In this document: one piece after another, positions 8,966 through 17,205 of the stretch
How the letters are laid out: each line of letters begins with the position of its first letter
How positions within the stretch are numbered: the first letter of the stretch is position 1
Assembly (NCBI GenBank): GCA_003427395.1
Contig: BFEA01000350.1
Location: 837,735 to 864,559 of the forward strand
Source: Chara braunii
Taxonomy: Eukaryota; Streptophyta; Charophyceae; Charales; Characeae
Length of the DNA stretch: 26,825 nucleotides
Direction: 5' to 3'
Program-made: the position numbers and the translations under genes
Notes under the pieces: generated by a model
The model's input: the letters and a program-made list of their open reading frames with translations, nothing else
What the model was told of the DNA's origin: nothing
Databases searched by the model: none

Positions 8966-9122
8966 TGGAGAAAGAGGGGGCAAGATAAAGGAGGAGTACA
9001 CCGATGGGCATGTCTGATTGGGTACAAATATCGATAATTCCAGTTATTTTTGTGGTCCTGAACGTTCCCCTGATCGGGGCTAGATTCGTATGCGTGGTGC
9101 CTGAGGTCGTAGCCGCGTGACG

Positions 9123-9171
9123 GAAGAAGAAGAAGAAGAAGAAGAAGAAGAAGAAGAAGAAGAAGAAGAAG
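9123..9171 (+). repeat. (GAA)n microsatellite
   Basis: About 16 uninterrupted GAA triplets. It gives Glu, Lys and Arg runs in translation; I do not regard these as coding. A splice-donor-like CAAGTAAGT lies downstream on the minus strand at 9216-9208. Confidence 0.97.
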
Positions 9172-9540
9172 GGGAAAGAAAATGGGAGAAGGAAGAAGGA
9201 GAAGACTACTTACTTGATCTGAGCGAAGGTTGGGACCTTGTACTTGAGTTACGAAGGAATCTCCACGCACACTTTGGTGATTTCCAGTTTGCAAGGGATG
9301 GGCAAGTCGATCCCTGGTGATCAATCGGACCGCAAGGCGTTTCTCTCGGAAGGCTTCACGACAGTTCACCCGTAGATGGAGGAAATCGCAGTTGTCGGGA
9401 CTTCTTATGTTGTAGTGCTGGTTATGGATCGTTACGTTCACCTTCACTCATCCTCTCTCCATGGCTGGCGATTGATCGCCAGCTAGCGATCATTTGCGGG
9501 CAGCCTTGACCTGCATCCGCTATGCAAAGTAATTCTCCTA
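9172..9540. other. Gene-free stretch
   Basis: No gene supported. A short inverted repeat around 9461-9492 (GGCGATTGATCGCC, then GCTAGCGATC) is palindromic. Nothing else is evident. Confidence 0.35.
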
Positions 9541-9546
9541 CCTCTC

Positions 9547-9604
9547 GAATGAACCTACCGCTATAATGTGGAAATATACATTACCATATATATGTGTGAG
9601 AGAG
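9547..9604 (+). repeat. TG-associated dispersed module, copy 5 (short)
   Basis: GAATGAAC at 9547 and ATACAT at 9576 (spacing 29), then TACCATATATATGTGTG followed by a GAGAGAG run. It fits the module consensus in both order and spacing. Confidence 0.65.
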
Positions 9605-9666
9605 GGTATGCGTGGCATACTGTGGATGGGGATCGAGATTGTGTGTTGGGACGATGGGCGTACCTG

Positions 9667-9993
9667 ATGCTGAATGCGACGGCGTGGTCCAAGATCGACC
9701 CGTACATCAGGAAAGTTGTTGATGACGAGAATGATATTGTAGTTGTAGGCTAGATAAGATCTGCCACTTGAAGATTGAACGCAGAGCGTCAGATAGGAAG
9801 TTCGACATTGGTTTGTGGTTGATGACGGTGGAACTCTATCAGCATTGTCAATCTTGAGCTCGTGCTGTATTCTTATTTGGTGAAACTCGCGTCGCTATTC
9901 TGCTTTTGGTTCGAGGTCAAGACTACCTGAAACTTATGTAAATGATGCATGATGATTGCTGAAGTTCGCTACAGCTCATCTCTCTTGCGTTTA

Positions 9994-10051
<58 letters not shown>

Positions 10052-10053
10052 GT
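9667..10053 (+). repeat. ATT-associated dispersed repeat, copy 1
   Basis: The body contains GTTGTTGATGACG, GTAGTTGTAGGCTAGATA, AGCATTGTCAATCTTGAGCT (9841), TTCTTATTTGGTGAAACTCG, GGTTCGAGGTCAAGACTA (9908-9925) and GCTGAAGTTCGCTA, and ends in a pure (ATT)n tract at 9994-10051. The same ordered blocks recur at 10107 and 13908. GGTTCGAGGTC is close to a Pol III B-box but lacks its final TCC. A SINE-like element with a simple-sequence tract is one reading. Confidence 0.75.
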
Positions 10054-10106
10054 CATTATTTTTTTATTAATGAAGGGATCATGGTTGCCCTTGCCTAAAC
10101 GGAGTT

Positions 10107-10425
10107 ACAACAGATCGGCATTGGCCGATATCAACTCGTACTTCGGTGAAGTTGTCGATGTCATCATCTGCATCGTAGCTAGAGGCTAGACAGGATCTGT
10201 CACCCATAGTCAGGGCACCGAGCGCCAGATGAGAGTTCGACATTGGTTCTTGGTTGATGATGATGAGACTATATCAATATTGTCAGTTTTGAGCTCATGT
10301 TGTATTCTTATTTGGAGAAACTCGTGATGCAAATCTGCTTTTGGGTTTGAGGTCAAGACTATCCAGACTCGTGTGTATGATGCATATTAACTGCTGAAGT
10401 TCGCTATTGCTCATTATCCTTGCAC
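10107..10425 (+). repeat. ATT-associated dispersed repeat, copy 2
   Basis: Follows copy 1 in the same orientation, offset by about 434 bp. It has the shared blocks GAAGTTGTCGATGTCATC, GAGGCTAGACAGGATCTG, GTTCGACATTGGTTCTTGG, TTGAGCTCATGTTGTATTC, GGTTTGAGGTCAAGACTATC and GCTGAAGTTCGCTATTGC. It has no ATT tract at its end; AGACAGACAGACG follows instead. Here the B-box-like site reads GGTTTGAGGTC. Confidence 0.75.
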
Positions 10426-10469
10426 GAGACAGACAGACGAAACCAGGGACGGAAAGGCAAAACGAGACA

Positions 10470-11260
10470 GAAAAAAAAATAAAAATAAAAAATACAGTGA
10501 TATACACTGATACAAAGTGATATACATTGGGACATAGTGTCACATACACAGGTGCACAGACTAAGTGATGCACGCAGATGTATAATCACAGTAGTGCACA
10601 GTGATAACCTATGTTGTGACACGCAGTGTAAGCCCACAAAGATAGTCACCCAGGGCACAGTGACACACAAACACACACATACAGTAAAATGCGCATATAT
10701 ATACATATATATATATATGTATATATGCATGCAGAAGACAGAGAAGTGGGAGAAGAAGTAAGAGGAAGACAACCAGAAAGGGGGAAAATAGACGGAAACA
10801 GAGAAGAACAGACAAGAAGCAGACGAAGCAGACATAACACAGACAGGCACAGACAAGCTGGAAAAGGGGACTTGACAGATATGAGGGTGATGAGGGAGCT
10901 CATACCCTGGCTATGGCGGCAGAAGCCGCAGTAAGCCCACAATTGTCACAAAGTACCAATCTGGTCCGACGAGCCATGAGCCGCCCTGAGTAAAGGCGGG
11001 CCCAAATATCCATTTGTGGCCCATGTGGACACAACAAAACGCCCGCAGACACGGTGCATAGTGCTACACCAATACACAATGAAGCAGTTACATTCACGTT
11101 GTGACTCACAGACATAGGGAAAACACATAAGGACACTGTGACACACGCACATTACTCAGTCATACAGACACGTGGCGACAGTGCAAAGTGACACTAGTAC
11201 ACAGCGGCACACCCACGCGTATACACTGGGACGCGTAGAGAAAAGACACATACACATAGA
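10470..11260 (+). repeat. Degenerate CACAGTGACAC-type low-complexity region
   Basis: Much of this stretch consists of short variants of ACAGTGATA, CACAGTGACAC and ACACACA, with a TATATG-rich part at 10690-10730 and GA-rich sequence at 10735-10860. No gene is supported. At 10981-10999 CCGCC and GGCGG can pair around CTGAGTAAA; this hairpin recurs at 14320. Confidence 0.6.
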
Positions 11261-11700
11261 GAGTAAGACAGAGAGAGAGAAAAAAAGGGAGAAATGAGAG
11301 AACCTACCTGTCTTTGCTGCGCATCCGTTTTTTGAATTATATATTTTATTTAATTAATTTATTTATTTATTTATCTTGCAAAGAACTCAACCGAGATGAT
11401 ACACGTCAGATATGTAAACACTGATCTCGTCGAGATGCGATCATAATTACTCGCTCAATACAAGTCCAGAGGCTCGTTGATAAAGCAGACTCAGATAATC
11501 TTACTCTTGTTGATGAATATCGCCAATCGGATCTGTTTCCGATATCAGAGTATATGCATACATAATAAATAGAGATGAAAGGAGAAAAGACTTAGGGGGT
11601 GGAAAGAAATGGCCCACTTCTTCTTCGGGCTTACCGCAATCTCCCCACTCAAGCAGCATCAATCTGGTCACAGATCTGACGTGGCACGTTAGCGTTCTCT
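11261..11700. other. Gene-free stretch with TTTA tract
   Basis: Contains a GA run, a splice-donor-like CAGGTAGGT on the minus strand (11310-11302) and an imperfect (TTTA)n tract at about 11338-11374. The rest looks unique, and I see no gene in it. Confidence 0.4.
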
Positions 11701-11830
11701 CATCAACACAGCAGCAATGCCGACACGGCCAAATCAAGTATGTATCAACAGTCCCGACTTCCTTCCGAACGACGACCGCTACGTGAGCAATCCAGACACG
11801 TGGCAGCTGCCACGTCAACACGCTTTAAAA
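11679..11830 (+). promoter_or_regulatory. G-box/ABRE-like cluster with 18-bp palindrome
   Basis: TGACGTGGC occurs at 11677-11685. A perfect 18-bp palindrome, ACGTGGCAGCTGCCACGT, occupies 11798-11815 and so presents ACGTGGC on both strands. ACGTGGC is the core of plant ABRE/G-box sites bound by bZIP factors. A TTTAAAA motif follows at 11824, about 10 bases later. A short frame with a good ATG context (CACCATGCC at 11848) encodes only 32 residues, so no target gene is evident. The regulatory role is inferred from motif content. Confidence 0.4.
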
Positions 11831-11949
11831 GATACGAGCAAGCAACCACCATGCCAACAAGCAACGTGCCGCCGTATCTCACAAGTGCCGGCCAGAAGCT
11901 AGCGTTCAACCAGCGTCTGAACATAGAGTCAGCGTCGTCGTCAAAGTAG

Positions 11950-12340
11950 AAAGTCAGCATTGACACGACTGAATGAAAGTCAAATGCCGGAGAGTCAGTC
12001 CCTATGTACTATTGACTCGGGGTCTGAGCCCGGAAGCTGCCTCCTTCACTCGTCCAGATCACGATGCAGACGAGGGCTCAGATTATACCAAAACCGAATC
12101 TTCTTTGGCATCGATGTTGTCTGTGTACCTGCACATCACGAGTGAGTGTATCTGGCCAAGGGCCTGTGCATAGTAACTTTGACTCTACAGTGGACTTTGA
12201 CCTTAGAGTTTCCATCTGCAGAGTTCGGTCTCATTGCCGGACGCAGCAGTCTGGGCCTGGGCAGTGCCTAGTCACACAGCCCAATGCAGAACAGTGAGTT
12301 CTGCGTGGCCTGGGGCGGGTCTGGGCCCCATACAGACCTT
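11950..12340. other. Gene-free stretch; possible but unproven exon
   Basis: No gene is supported. TCTGAGCCC at 12023 and GGGCTCAGA at 12074 form a perfect 9-bp inverted repeat. CGAGTGAGTGTA near 12139 and TTTCCATCTGCAG ending near 12222 could be a splice donor and acceptor about 80 bp apart. The flanking frames carry no recognisable domain. Confidence 0.3.
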
Positions 12341-12438
12341 CATGCACACGAATTATTGCACTTTGACTGCTCAGGCTTCAGTAGGACTTTGCAGATTGGA
12401 TTTTTGTGCTTCGTTCACTTTCATGTTCATTGCATATT

Positions 12439-12491
12439 TTTATTATTATTATTTTCGTTATTATTATTGTTATTACTATTATTATTATTAC
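12439..12491 (+). repeat. Imperfect (ATT)n tract
   Basis: ATT triplets with TCG, TGT and ACT interruptions. It is preceded by GTGCTTCGTTCACTTTCATG and followed by CTACCTACACAATAGGTG, a flank that is partly repeated after the ATT tract at 13782-13830 (GCATAGTAGGTGG, then GGCATC). Confidence 0.9.
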
Positions 12492-12589
12492 TACCTACAC
12501 AATAGGTGAAGCACATGAGGCATCCGTGAGTTGGGGGGACGAGGATGTGAAGGGAGAGAAGGACATACTTGGTAGAGAAGAGATTGGCG

Positions 12590-12720
12590 TTGATGTTGGC
12601 ATCGGCTACTCGCTGAACGCCGAGTTGTCTGGTTGTTTTCATACTGTAGTTGTAAGGATAGACTGTGGAATAGATAGGGCGCCTGACGCCATTCAGAAGA
12701 GAGAGCTACACTGGGTTGTG
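12590..12720 (+). repeat. Second ATT-associated repeat type, copy A
   Basis: CATACTGTAGTTGTA, then GTGGAATAGATAGGGCG and CGCCATTCAGAAGAGAGA, correspond block by block to 15186-15255. GTAGTTGTA followed by a TAGATAGG-like block also appears in the main ATT-associated family, so this is probably a diverged relative. Confidence 0.55.
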
Positions 12721-12879
12721 TTGTTGGTGCTGCATGATTGGGCTCGGACATTGACTCACTATTCTACTGTTTCGTTCTCAGAAGGAAGGTTGCCAAGGTC
12801 CATTATGATATGTGCTTTTACTTTGATTACTCAGATTACAGTGTGATTATGCGATAGATATTATGTGCATCGTCCATAT

Positions 12880-12930
12880 TGCAATCAGACTGGTCTCATT
12901 CACACTTTGCATGCGTGTAAACAGCGACAC
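12880..12930 (+). repeat. Short dispersed motif (TTCACACTT ... GTAAACAGC)
   Basis: CTGGTCTCATTCACACTTTG, then CATGCGTGTAAACAGCGAC. Related copies lie at 14262-14305, directly after an ATT tract, and at 15344-15395, also after an ATT tract. This suggests the ATT tracts lie inside a longer repeat and are not its end. Confidence 0.6.
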
Positions 12931-13495
12931 AGTGAACTAGCGACATGCGTCGACACCGTACTCAAAGATATCGCAACCAGATGAGAGCTTTCTTGCAATT
13001 GGCTATGGCGACTGTGCGCCCAAACAACTCACTGTTCACACTCTGTATCACCCTGGATGTCCCACGCACATAGCTCTGGACACTCACACAGTATACACAC
13101 ACTGCACCCTATACTAAGCTATGGCAGGTATAGCTGCCACTACCTATCGCTATGACTACCCTGCTTCACTCTCGTCCACTTCGTCTTCGGGCCTCCAGCA
13201 AACCTCCTTGCACAATACGCTAAAGCATCGCTTCCGCATGGCTTCCACATGAATGAAAGAAAGGTTGGGCGCAGCCTCTTGATTTATACTTCTGTGATGC
13301 GTTGGTCTGCCCTATAACCCGTGGCCCATGGTACACACAGTCCCATACGGTACTTGCTTGACTGGACTGGACTGGGTGGACTGGGACTGCTGACTGTACG
13401 AGGCGGGCTGCCACCACTTGACCACTTGCCTCTGCCTAACTAAGGCTGACTCCGAAAGGTCGCTTCTAGAAACTTCTATCTTGGCCTCTCGGTAC
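12931..13495. other. Gene-free stretch
   Basis: No gene supported. A short GGACTGGACTGGACTGGGTG-like internal repetition lies at 13358-13395. Cytosine-rich segments and CACACA runs fill the rest. Confidence 0.35.
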
Positions 13496-13500
13496 TGTAG

Positions 13501-13592
13501 CAGCTACGACTTTGCCTTTCAGGTAAGTAGCAACTACGACCTTGAACCTTCAGACAGTCTACAGCTACGACCTCTGGACTGTCTAAAATCCT
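13501..13592 (+). repeat. 30-31 bp tandem repeat, three copies
   Basis: CAGCTACGAC, CAACTACGAC and CAGCTACGAC start at 13501, 13531 and 13562, each followed by diverging sequence rich in CTT and CAG. Copy 1 contains TTTCAGGTAAGTAG, which looks like a splice donor. Confidence 0.75.
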
Positions 13593-13604
13593 ACCCGACA
13601 GCTT

Positions 13605-13700
13605 TACAGTTCGAATCCCTTCTACCCTATGATTTACGAAATCCTACCTACCATTGGCGGTCCTACAGGTTGCGAGTTCAAATCTACGGGTTGACACAGT
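13605..13700 (+). other. tRNA T-loop-like motifs without tRNA fold
   Basis: AGTTCGAATCC at 13608-13618 matches the Pol III B-box at all but its first base, and GAGTTCAAATC occurs near 13674. Neither is flanked by a five-base T-stem, and no A-box is visible at tRNA distance, so no tRNA is called. Confidence 0.3.
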
Positions 13701-13780
13701 TACTATACACAGGTAAGGTAGGGAACTAGGGATCGAGCCATGGGATCTGCATCAACTACTGAAAAGAGGTAAATACAATT

Positions 13781-13781
<1 letters not shown>

Positions 13782-13830
<49 letters not shown>
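13782..13830 (+). repeat. (ATT)n microsatellite
   Basis: About 16 pure ATT triplets, followed by GCATAGTAGGTGGAGTAC. Confidence 0.97.
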
Positions 13831-13907
13831 TGCATAGTAGGTGGAGTACGTGTGGCATCTGTCTGTAAAGGATCGAGGTAGTGAGGGAAGCGAGCGACTT
13901 ACCAGGT

Positions 13908-14259
13908 GCCTGAAGCAGGCGGCATTGGCTGCTGCCTGCTCGTATTGCGAGAGAACTTGCTGCCATCATCTTCAGCATTGCAGCATAGGCTAAGATAGGA
14001 CCTGCCATCTGTAGTCTGGACGCCAAGCGCCAGATAGGACACCAACTCTGGTTCTTCGTTGATGATGATGATGGGACAATTACAGCATTGTCAATTATGA
14101 ACTATTGGTATGTTCTTATTTGGTGAATCTCGTGATACAATCCTATTGTTGGTTCGAGGTCAAGACTATTTGCACTCATGTGCATGATGCTGATAGTTTT
14201 CTGAGTTTCGTTATTACTCATCTTCCCTGCATTTTATTTTTATTTATTTATTATTATTA
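13908..14259 (+). repeat. ATT-associated dispersed repeat, copy 3
   Basis: It shares ordered blocks with copies 1 and 2: GGCATTGGCTGCTG, GGCTAAGATAGGACCTGCC, GACGCCAAGCGCCAGATAGG, TTGATGATGATGATGGG, CAGCATTGTCAATTATGA, TTCTTATTTGGTGAATCTCG, GGTTCGAGGTCAAGACTATT (14151) and a TTTATTATTATTAT end at 14238-14259. It agrees with copies 1 and 2 over more than 300 bp, so this is a true repeat family. Confidence 0.75.
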
Positions 14260-14315
14260 TCAAATTCGTTCTTGTTCACACTTTTCATGTATGTAAACAG
14301 CAGCGCAGCAAGCCT

Positions 14316-14375
14316 CGTGCCGCCCTAAGTGAAGGCGGACCAGACATATGACCGCCCTGAGTGAAGGCTGGTCAG
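14316..14375 (+). repeat. CCGCCCT-AGTGAAGGCGG hairpin motif, two copies
   Basis: CCGCC ... GGCGG pairs at 14320-14324 and 14334-14338, and a diverged copy begins at 14352. The same hairpin occurs at 10981-10999. All three have CCCT(A/G)AGT(G/A)AAGG between or across the arms. Confidence 0.65.
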
Positions 14376-14479
14376 AATATCCGCGAACAAGCTTTTCGTT
14401 CAACATTTTGTAAAAAGGGTATCCGATAGACACAATACGCCAGCTGGATTGGTTTGCGTCATAGAAACCGGACCCCCGC

Positions 14480-14700
14480 GAAAAGTAGTTGAGCCCAGGG
14501 CCTCGGTTGGTTGAGCCCTGGGCACAGGCCAGACAAGGCCAACACATTACGCCCGGGACGCTGACCAATCAGAAAGCAGCAGTAACGTAGTAGAGGCCGA
14601 GCGTACCAATAGAATATCGGGAAGGGTCCGCAGGTGGATGGTAGCCCGGGCATAAGGGGCGCAACTGTACTTCATGGGCCTGGGTGCAGGTACTGAGACC
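14480..14700. other. GC-richer gene-free stretch with inverted repeat
   Basis: GCCCAGGG near 14492 and CCCTGGGC near 14515 form a perfect 8-bp inverted repeat. GCCCGGG occurs twice (near 14550 and 14644). No gene is supported. Confidence 0.4.
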
Positions 14701-14731
14701 TAGGCGCAGGCTCAAGGCAGGCCACGCACCC

Positions 14732-14839
14732 GCATGCGGACACACAGTCTACACGGACTACCCACACGCATGCGGACACGCAGTCTATACGGACTACGCA
14801 TAAGCATGCGGACACACAGTCTATGAGAACTACACAGTC
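14732..14839 (+). repeat. 36-bp tandem repeat, three copies
   Basis: GCATGCGGACAC starts at 14732, 14768 and 14804, exactly 36 bp apart. Each is followed by a CAGTCTA ... GAACTAC or GGACTAC segment. Confidence 0.9.
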
Positions 14840-14995
14840 ACAGTAGGATACTATGACAGTCACACATACTGTGACACGGTCACACAGCAGGACACGGTGA
14901 CAATCACACATACTGTGACACAGTCACACAGTAGGATACTGTGACAAGTCCCATATACTGTGACACAGTCACGCAGTAGGACACCGACATGCAGT
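14840..14995 (+). repeat. 44-45 bp tandem repeat, about three copies
   Basis: The unit around CACATACTGTGACAC, GTCACACAG and AGGA is anchored at 14865, 14909 and 14954. CTGTGACAC and GTCACAG-type words give short internal inverted repeats within each unit. It adjoins the 36-bp array, and both share the CACAGTC core. Confidence 0.85.
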
Positions 14996-15117
14996 CCTAC
15001 ACGGATACCGTGGCACGATCGGTCAACGGCCACGCAGATATTTACAGTGGACGCAGACAAGTGACAATCACGGTAAAAGGTGAAGGGCGATGCATGGGAT
15101 AACAAGGGAGAATGCGG

Positions 15118-15342
15118 GTAGAAAAAAAAATCAGCATTGGAATTGACGTCATCACACGCTGGTCGTCAAGTTGGCTGATGCTTCCATGCTGTAGTTGTAG
15201 ACTAGGCCGTAGAGTAGATAGGACGTCACGCGCCATTCAAAGAGTGAGAACTACATTGCGTGTGATTTTGCGAGGAGGATTTCAGTGCTTCGTCTACATT
15301 CATATCCCTAGCAACTAATTATTATTATTATTATTATTATTA
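15118..15342 (+). repeat. Second ATT-associated repeat type, copy B
   Basis: CATGCTGTAGTTGTAGAC, then GTAGAGTAGATAGGACG and CGCCATTCAAAGAGTGAGA, match 12639-12712. It continues with GTGCTTCGTCTACATTCAT and ends in (ATT)n at 15318-15341, followed by GCAGATTCGTTTCATT. Confidence 0.6.
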
Positions 15343-15679
15343 GCAGATTCGTTTCATTTACGATTCTCCTACATGAGAACAGCAACACACGCGGACTGTG
15401 GTACAATAGTGACACAAAGAGAAGGAGATATACGTACAGCAAGGGAGGCAAAGAGAGAGAGAAAAAAGAGATTGTAGGTAGAGTTGTAGAGTGAAGTAGG
15501 TTGGGGCATTGGAGTTGACATGGGCCTGAGAACTTGAACTTTGGCTCACTACTTCATTGTATTACTCTGTTCGGCTGAATGCACAGAGCTATGATACTTG
15601 CTGCTTGTATACAACTATTCAGACGTCTATGTGATCTAGCAACCCGGGTTTTGATATCATTCGTTTTTATAATCCTTGA

Positions 15680-15680
<1 letters not shown>

Positions 15681-15719
<39 letters not shown>

Positions 15720-15751
15720 TTATCAGTATTTTTTTGTTATTATTATTATTA
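15681..15751 (+). repeat. (ATT)n microsatellite, split
   Basis: Pure ATT at 15681-15719 and again at 15738-15751, separated by a T-rich interruption. Confidence 0.95.
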
Positions 15752-15927
15752 ATATTTATATCGTTTGAGATCGCATACTATAATAGGAATCAGAGTTGGG
15801 AAAAAAGGGTGCGAGGCAACAGAGCGAGGGAGGAGTGCCAACAAGTATGACGGTTCTTACCTCCTTCATCCTCTTCCGCTTTTCTATGCCTAAACCCCAC
15901 ATAAGCACATAACCATCTTCAAACAAC

Positions 15928-16372
15928 ATGAGTGAAAATAGTATTTTCAAATGGCTTACTGAGATCAGGACTTATGCGCAAAGGACTTTCATTCCATATT
16001 TGATCCATGTAACAGAGCGATTGCGGGAGCTCTGCCAGAGTTCAGGCAGAACTCTGGAGGCAGGGAATGACGAGGTACGTTACTTTGACCCAATTGCTGT
16101 TTTTGAACATACAGACTTCCATCCGTAACAATGCTCATAAGGGTTAGGCATTCAGGATCAATAAACTCTTCAAAGGTTAAGGGGTGGACAAAGGTCTTCG
16201 ATTACGGGTAGAGAAAAGGTTGGCTGAGTGGAAACTGATTGCTTCTGGGTACAGCAATCTTGCTGGGTGGGCATTGATTGGAAGTATGGATACAAAGTAT
16301 CAACCTCTCACGATCATTCTCTCTATACTCGATCTAAACGATGATGGGTACCTTGATTTGAGCTTGCTATAA
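15928..16372 (+). other. Two short open frames of unknown status
   Basis: A frame at 15928-16128 (66 residues) begins with a GTG- or ATG-type start and has mixed composition including FIPYLIHVTERL. A second open frame, 16181-16372, has no ATG near its start and ends in DLNDDGYLDLSLL. That end resembles the calcium-binding loop D-x-N-x-D-G-x-x-D-L of FG-GAP/VCBS or EF-hand-like repeats. Neither has a neighbour or enough length to support a gene call. The match could be chance. Confidence 0.2.
16035..16057 (+). other. Perfect 9-bp hairpin, 5-base loop
   Basis: CCAGAGTTC (16035-16043) and GAACTCTGG (16049-16057) enclose AGGCA. Function unknown. Confidence 0.75.
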
Positions 16373-16485
16373 TCAATTGTCATTGATCACACCAATCATT
16401 GCTCATTATGCATTTGATCCAGCATAAGTTCTCGAACTAACAACGATTAAGGGCTCGAATGCCACCGAAGGCGATAACTTTATCC

Positions 16486-17205
16486 ATCGATAAGGCTTGT
16501 GTAGAGGTAAGAATAACAGAGAAAGTCTGCCTTAACTCCGATGAGCCTTACGCTTGGTCATTTCTAAGAGCAAGGATCCTTGGACACCCGCTTTATTGAG
16601 AGCTAGTCAGTGATAAGAGTAGCAGGGAAATCCTGCCTTATCAGTGACTAGTCTGATATAAGAGTAGTGAGGTTTCAATAATACCTGCCTTATCATTAAC
16701 CAATCCAACATTCTATTCAGTGATAAGAGTAGCAAGGATCCTTGGACACCCGCCTTATTGAGGGTTAGCCAGTGATAAGAGTAGCAGAGAAATCCTGCCG
16801 TATCAGTGACTAGTCTGATATAAGACTAGTGAGGTTTCAATGACACCTGCCTTATCATTGATCAACCTAACGTTCATTCAGTGATAAGAGTGGTAAGGAT
16901 CCTTGGACACCTGCCTTATTGAGGGCTAGCCTGTGATAAGAGTAGCAGGGAAATCCTGCCTTATCAGTGATTAATCTGATATAAGAGTAGCAAGGTTTCA
17001 AAGACACCTGCCTTATCAATACACATCCTAGTAATTAGTCAGTGATAAGAGTAGGAAGGATCCTTGGACACCCGCCTTATTGAGGGCTAGCCAGTGATTA
17101 AAGTAGCAGGGAAATCCCGCCTTATCAGTGACCTGTCTGACATAAGAGTAGCGAGGTTTCAAGGACACCTACATGAAAACCTGCCTTATCAGTGACTAGC
17201 CATAG
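16486..17205 (+). repeat. Hairpin-forming higher-order tandem array
   Basis: Four units of about 161 bp are anchored by CAAGGATCCTTG-type sites, with GGATCC starting at 16574, 16736, 16897 and 17058. Each unit holds three related monomers of about 54 bp beginning (G)ATAAGAGTAG and ending GCCTTAT. Type A carries the GGATCC palindrome and type B carries GCAGG-GAAAT-CCTGC. Type C carries a GAGGTTTCAA segment. Type B can fold as a stem GATAAG/CTTATC plus GCAGG/CCTGC with a four-base AGTA bulge. More eroded monomers extend to the left, to about 16486. There is no coding potential. Confidence 0.9.

Noticed and set aside
9117-9320. Poly-Glu open frame
   Set aside because: It is the translation of the GAA microsatellite and short flanks.
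11851-11949. Protein gene starting at the well-placed ATG after the G-box cluster
   Set aside because: Only 32 residues before a stop, no recognisable domain, and the TATA-like motif lies too close to the ATG.
14840-15010. Telomere-like repeat
   Set aside because: The unit is 44-45 bp with CACAGTC words and does not match TTTAGGG- or TTAGGG-type repeats.
16486-17205. CRISPR-like array
   Set aside because: Repeats and intervals are both conserved between units; there are no unique spacers, no cas genes, and the window is eukaryotic.
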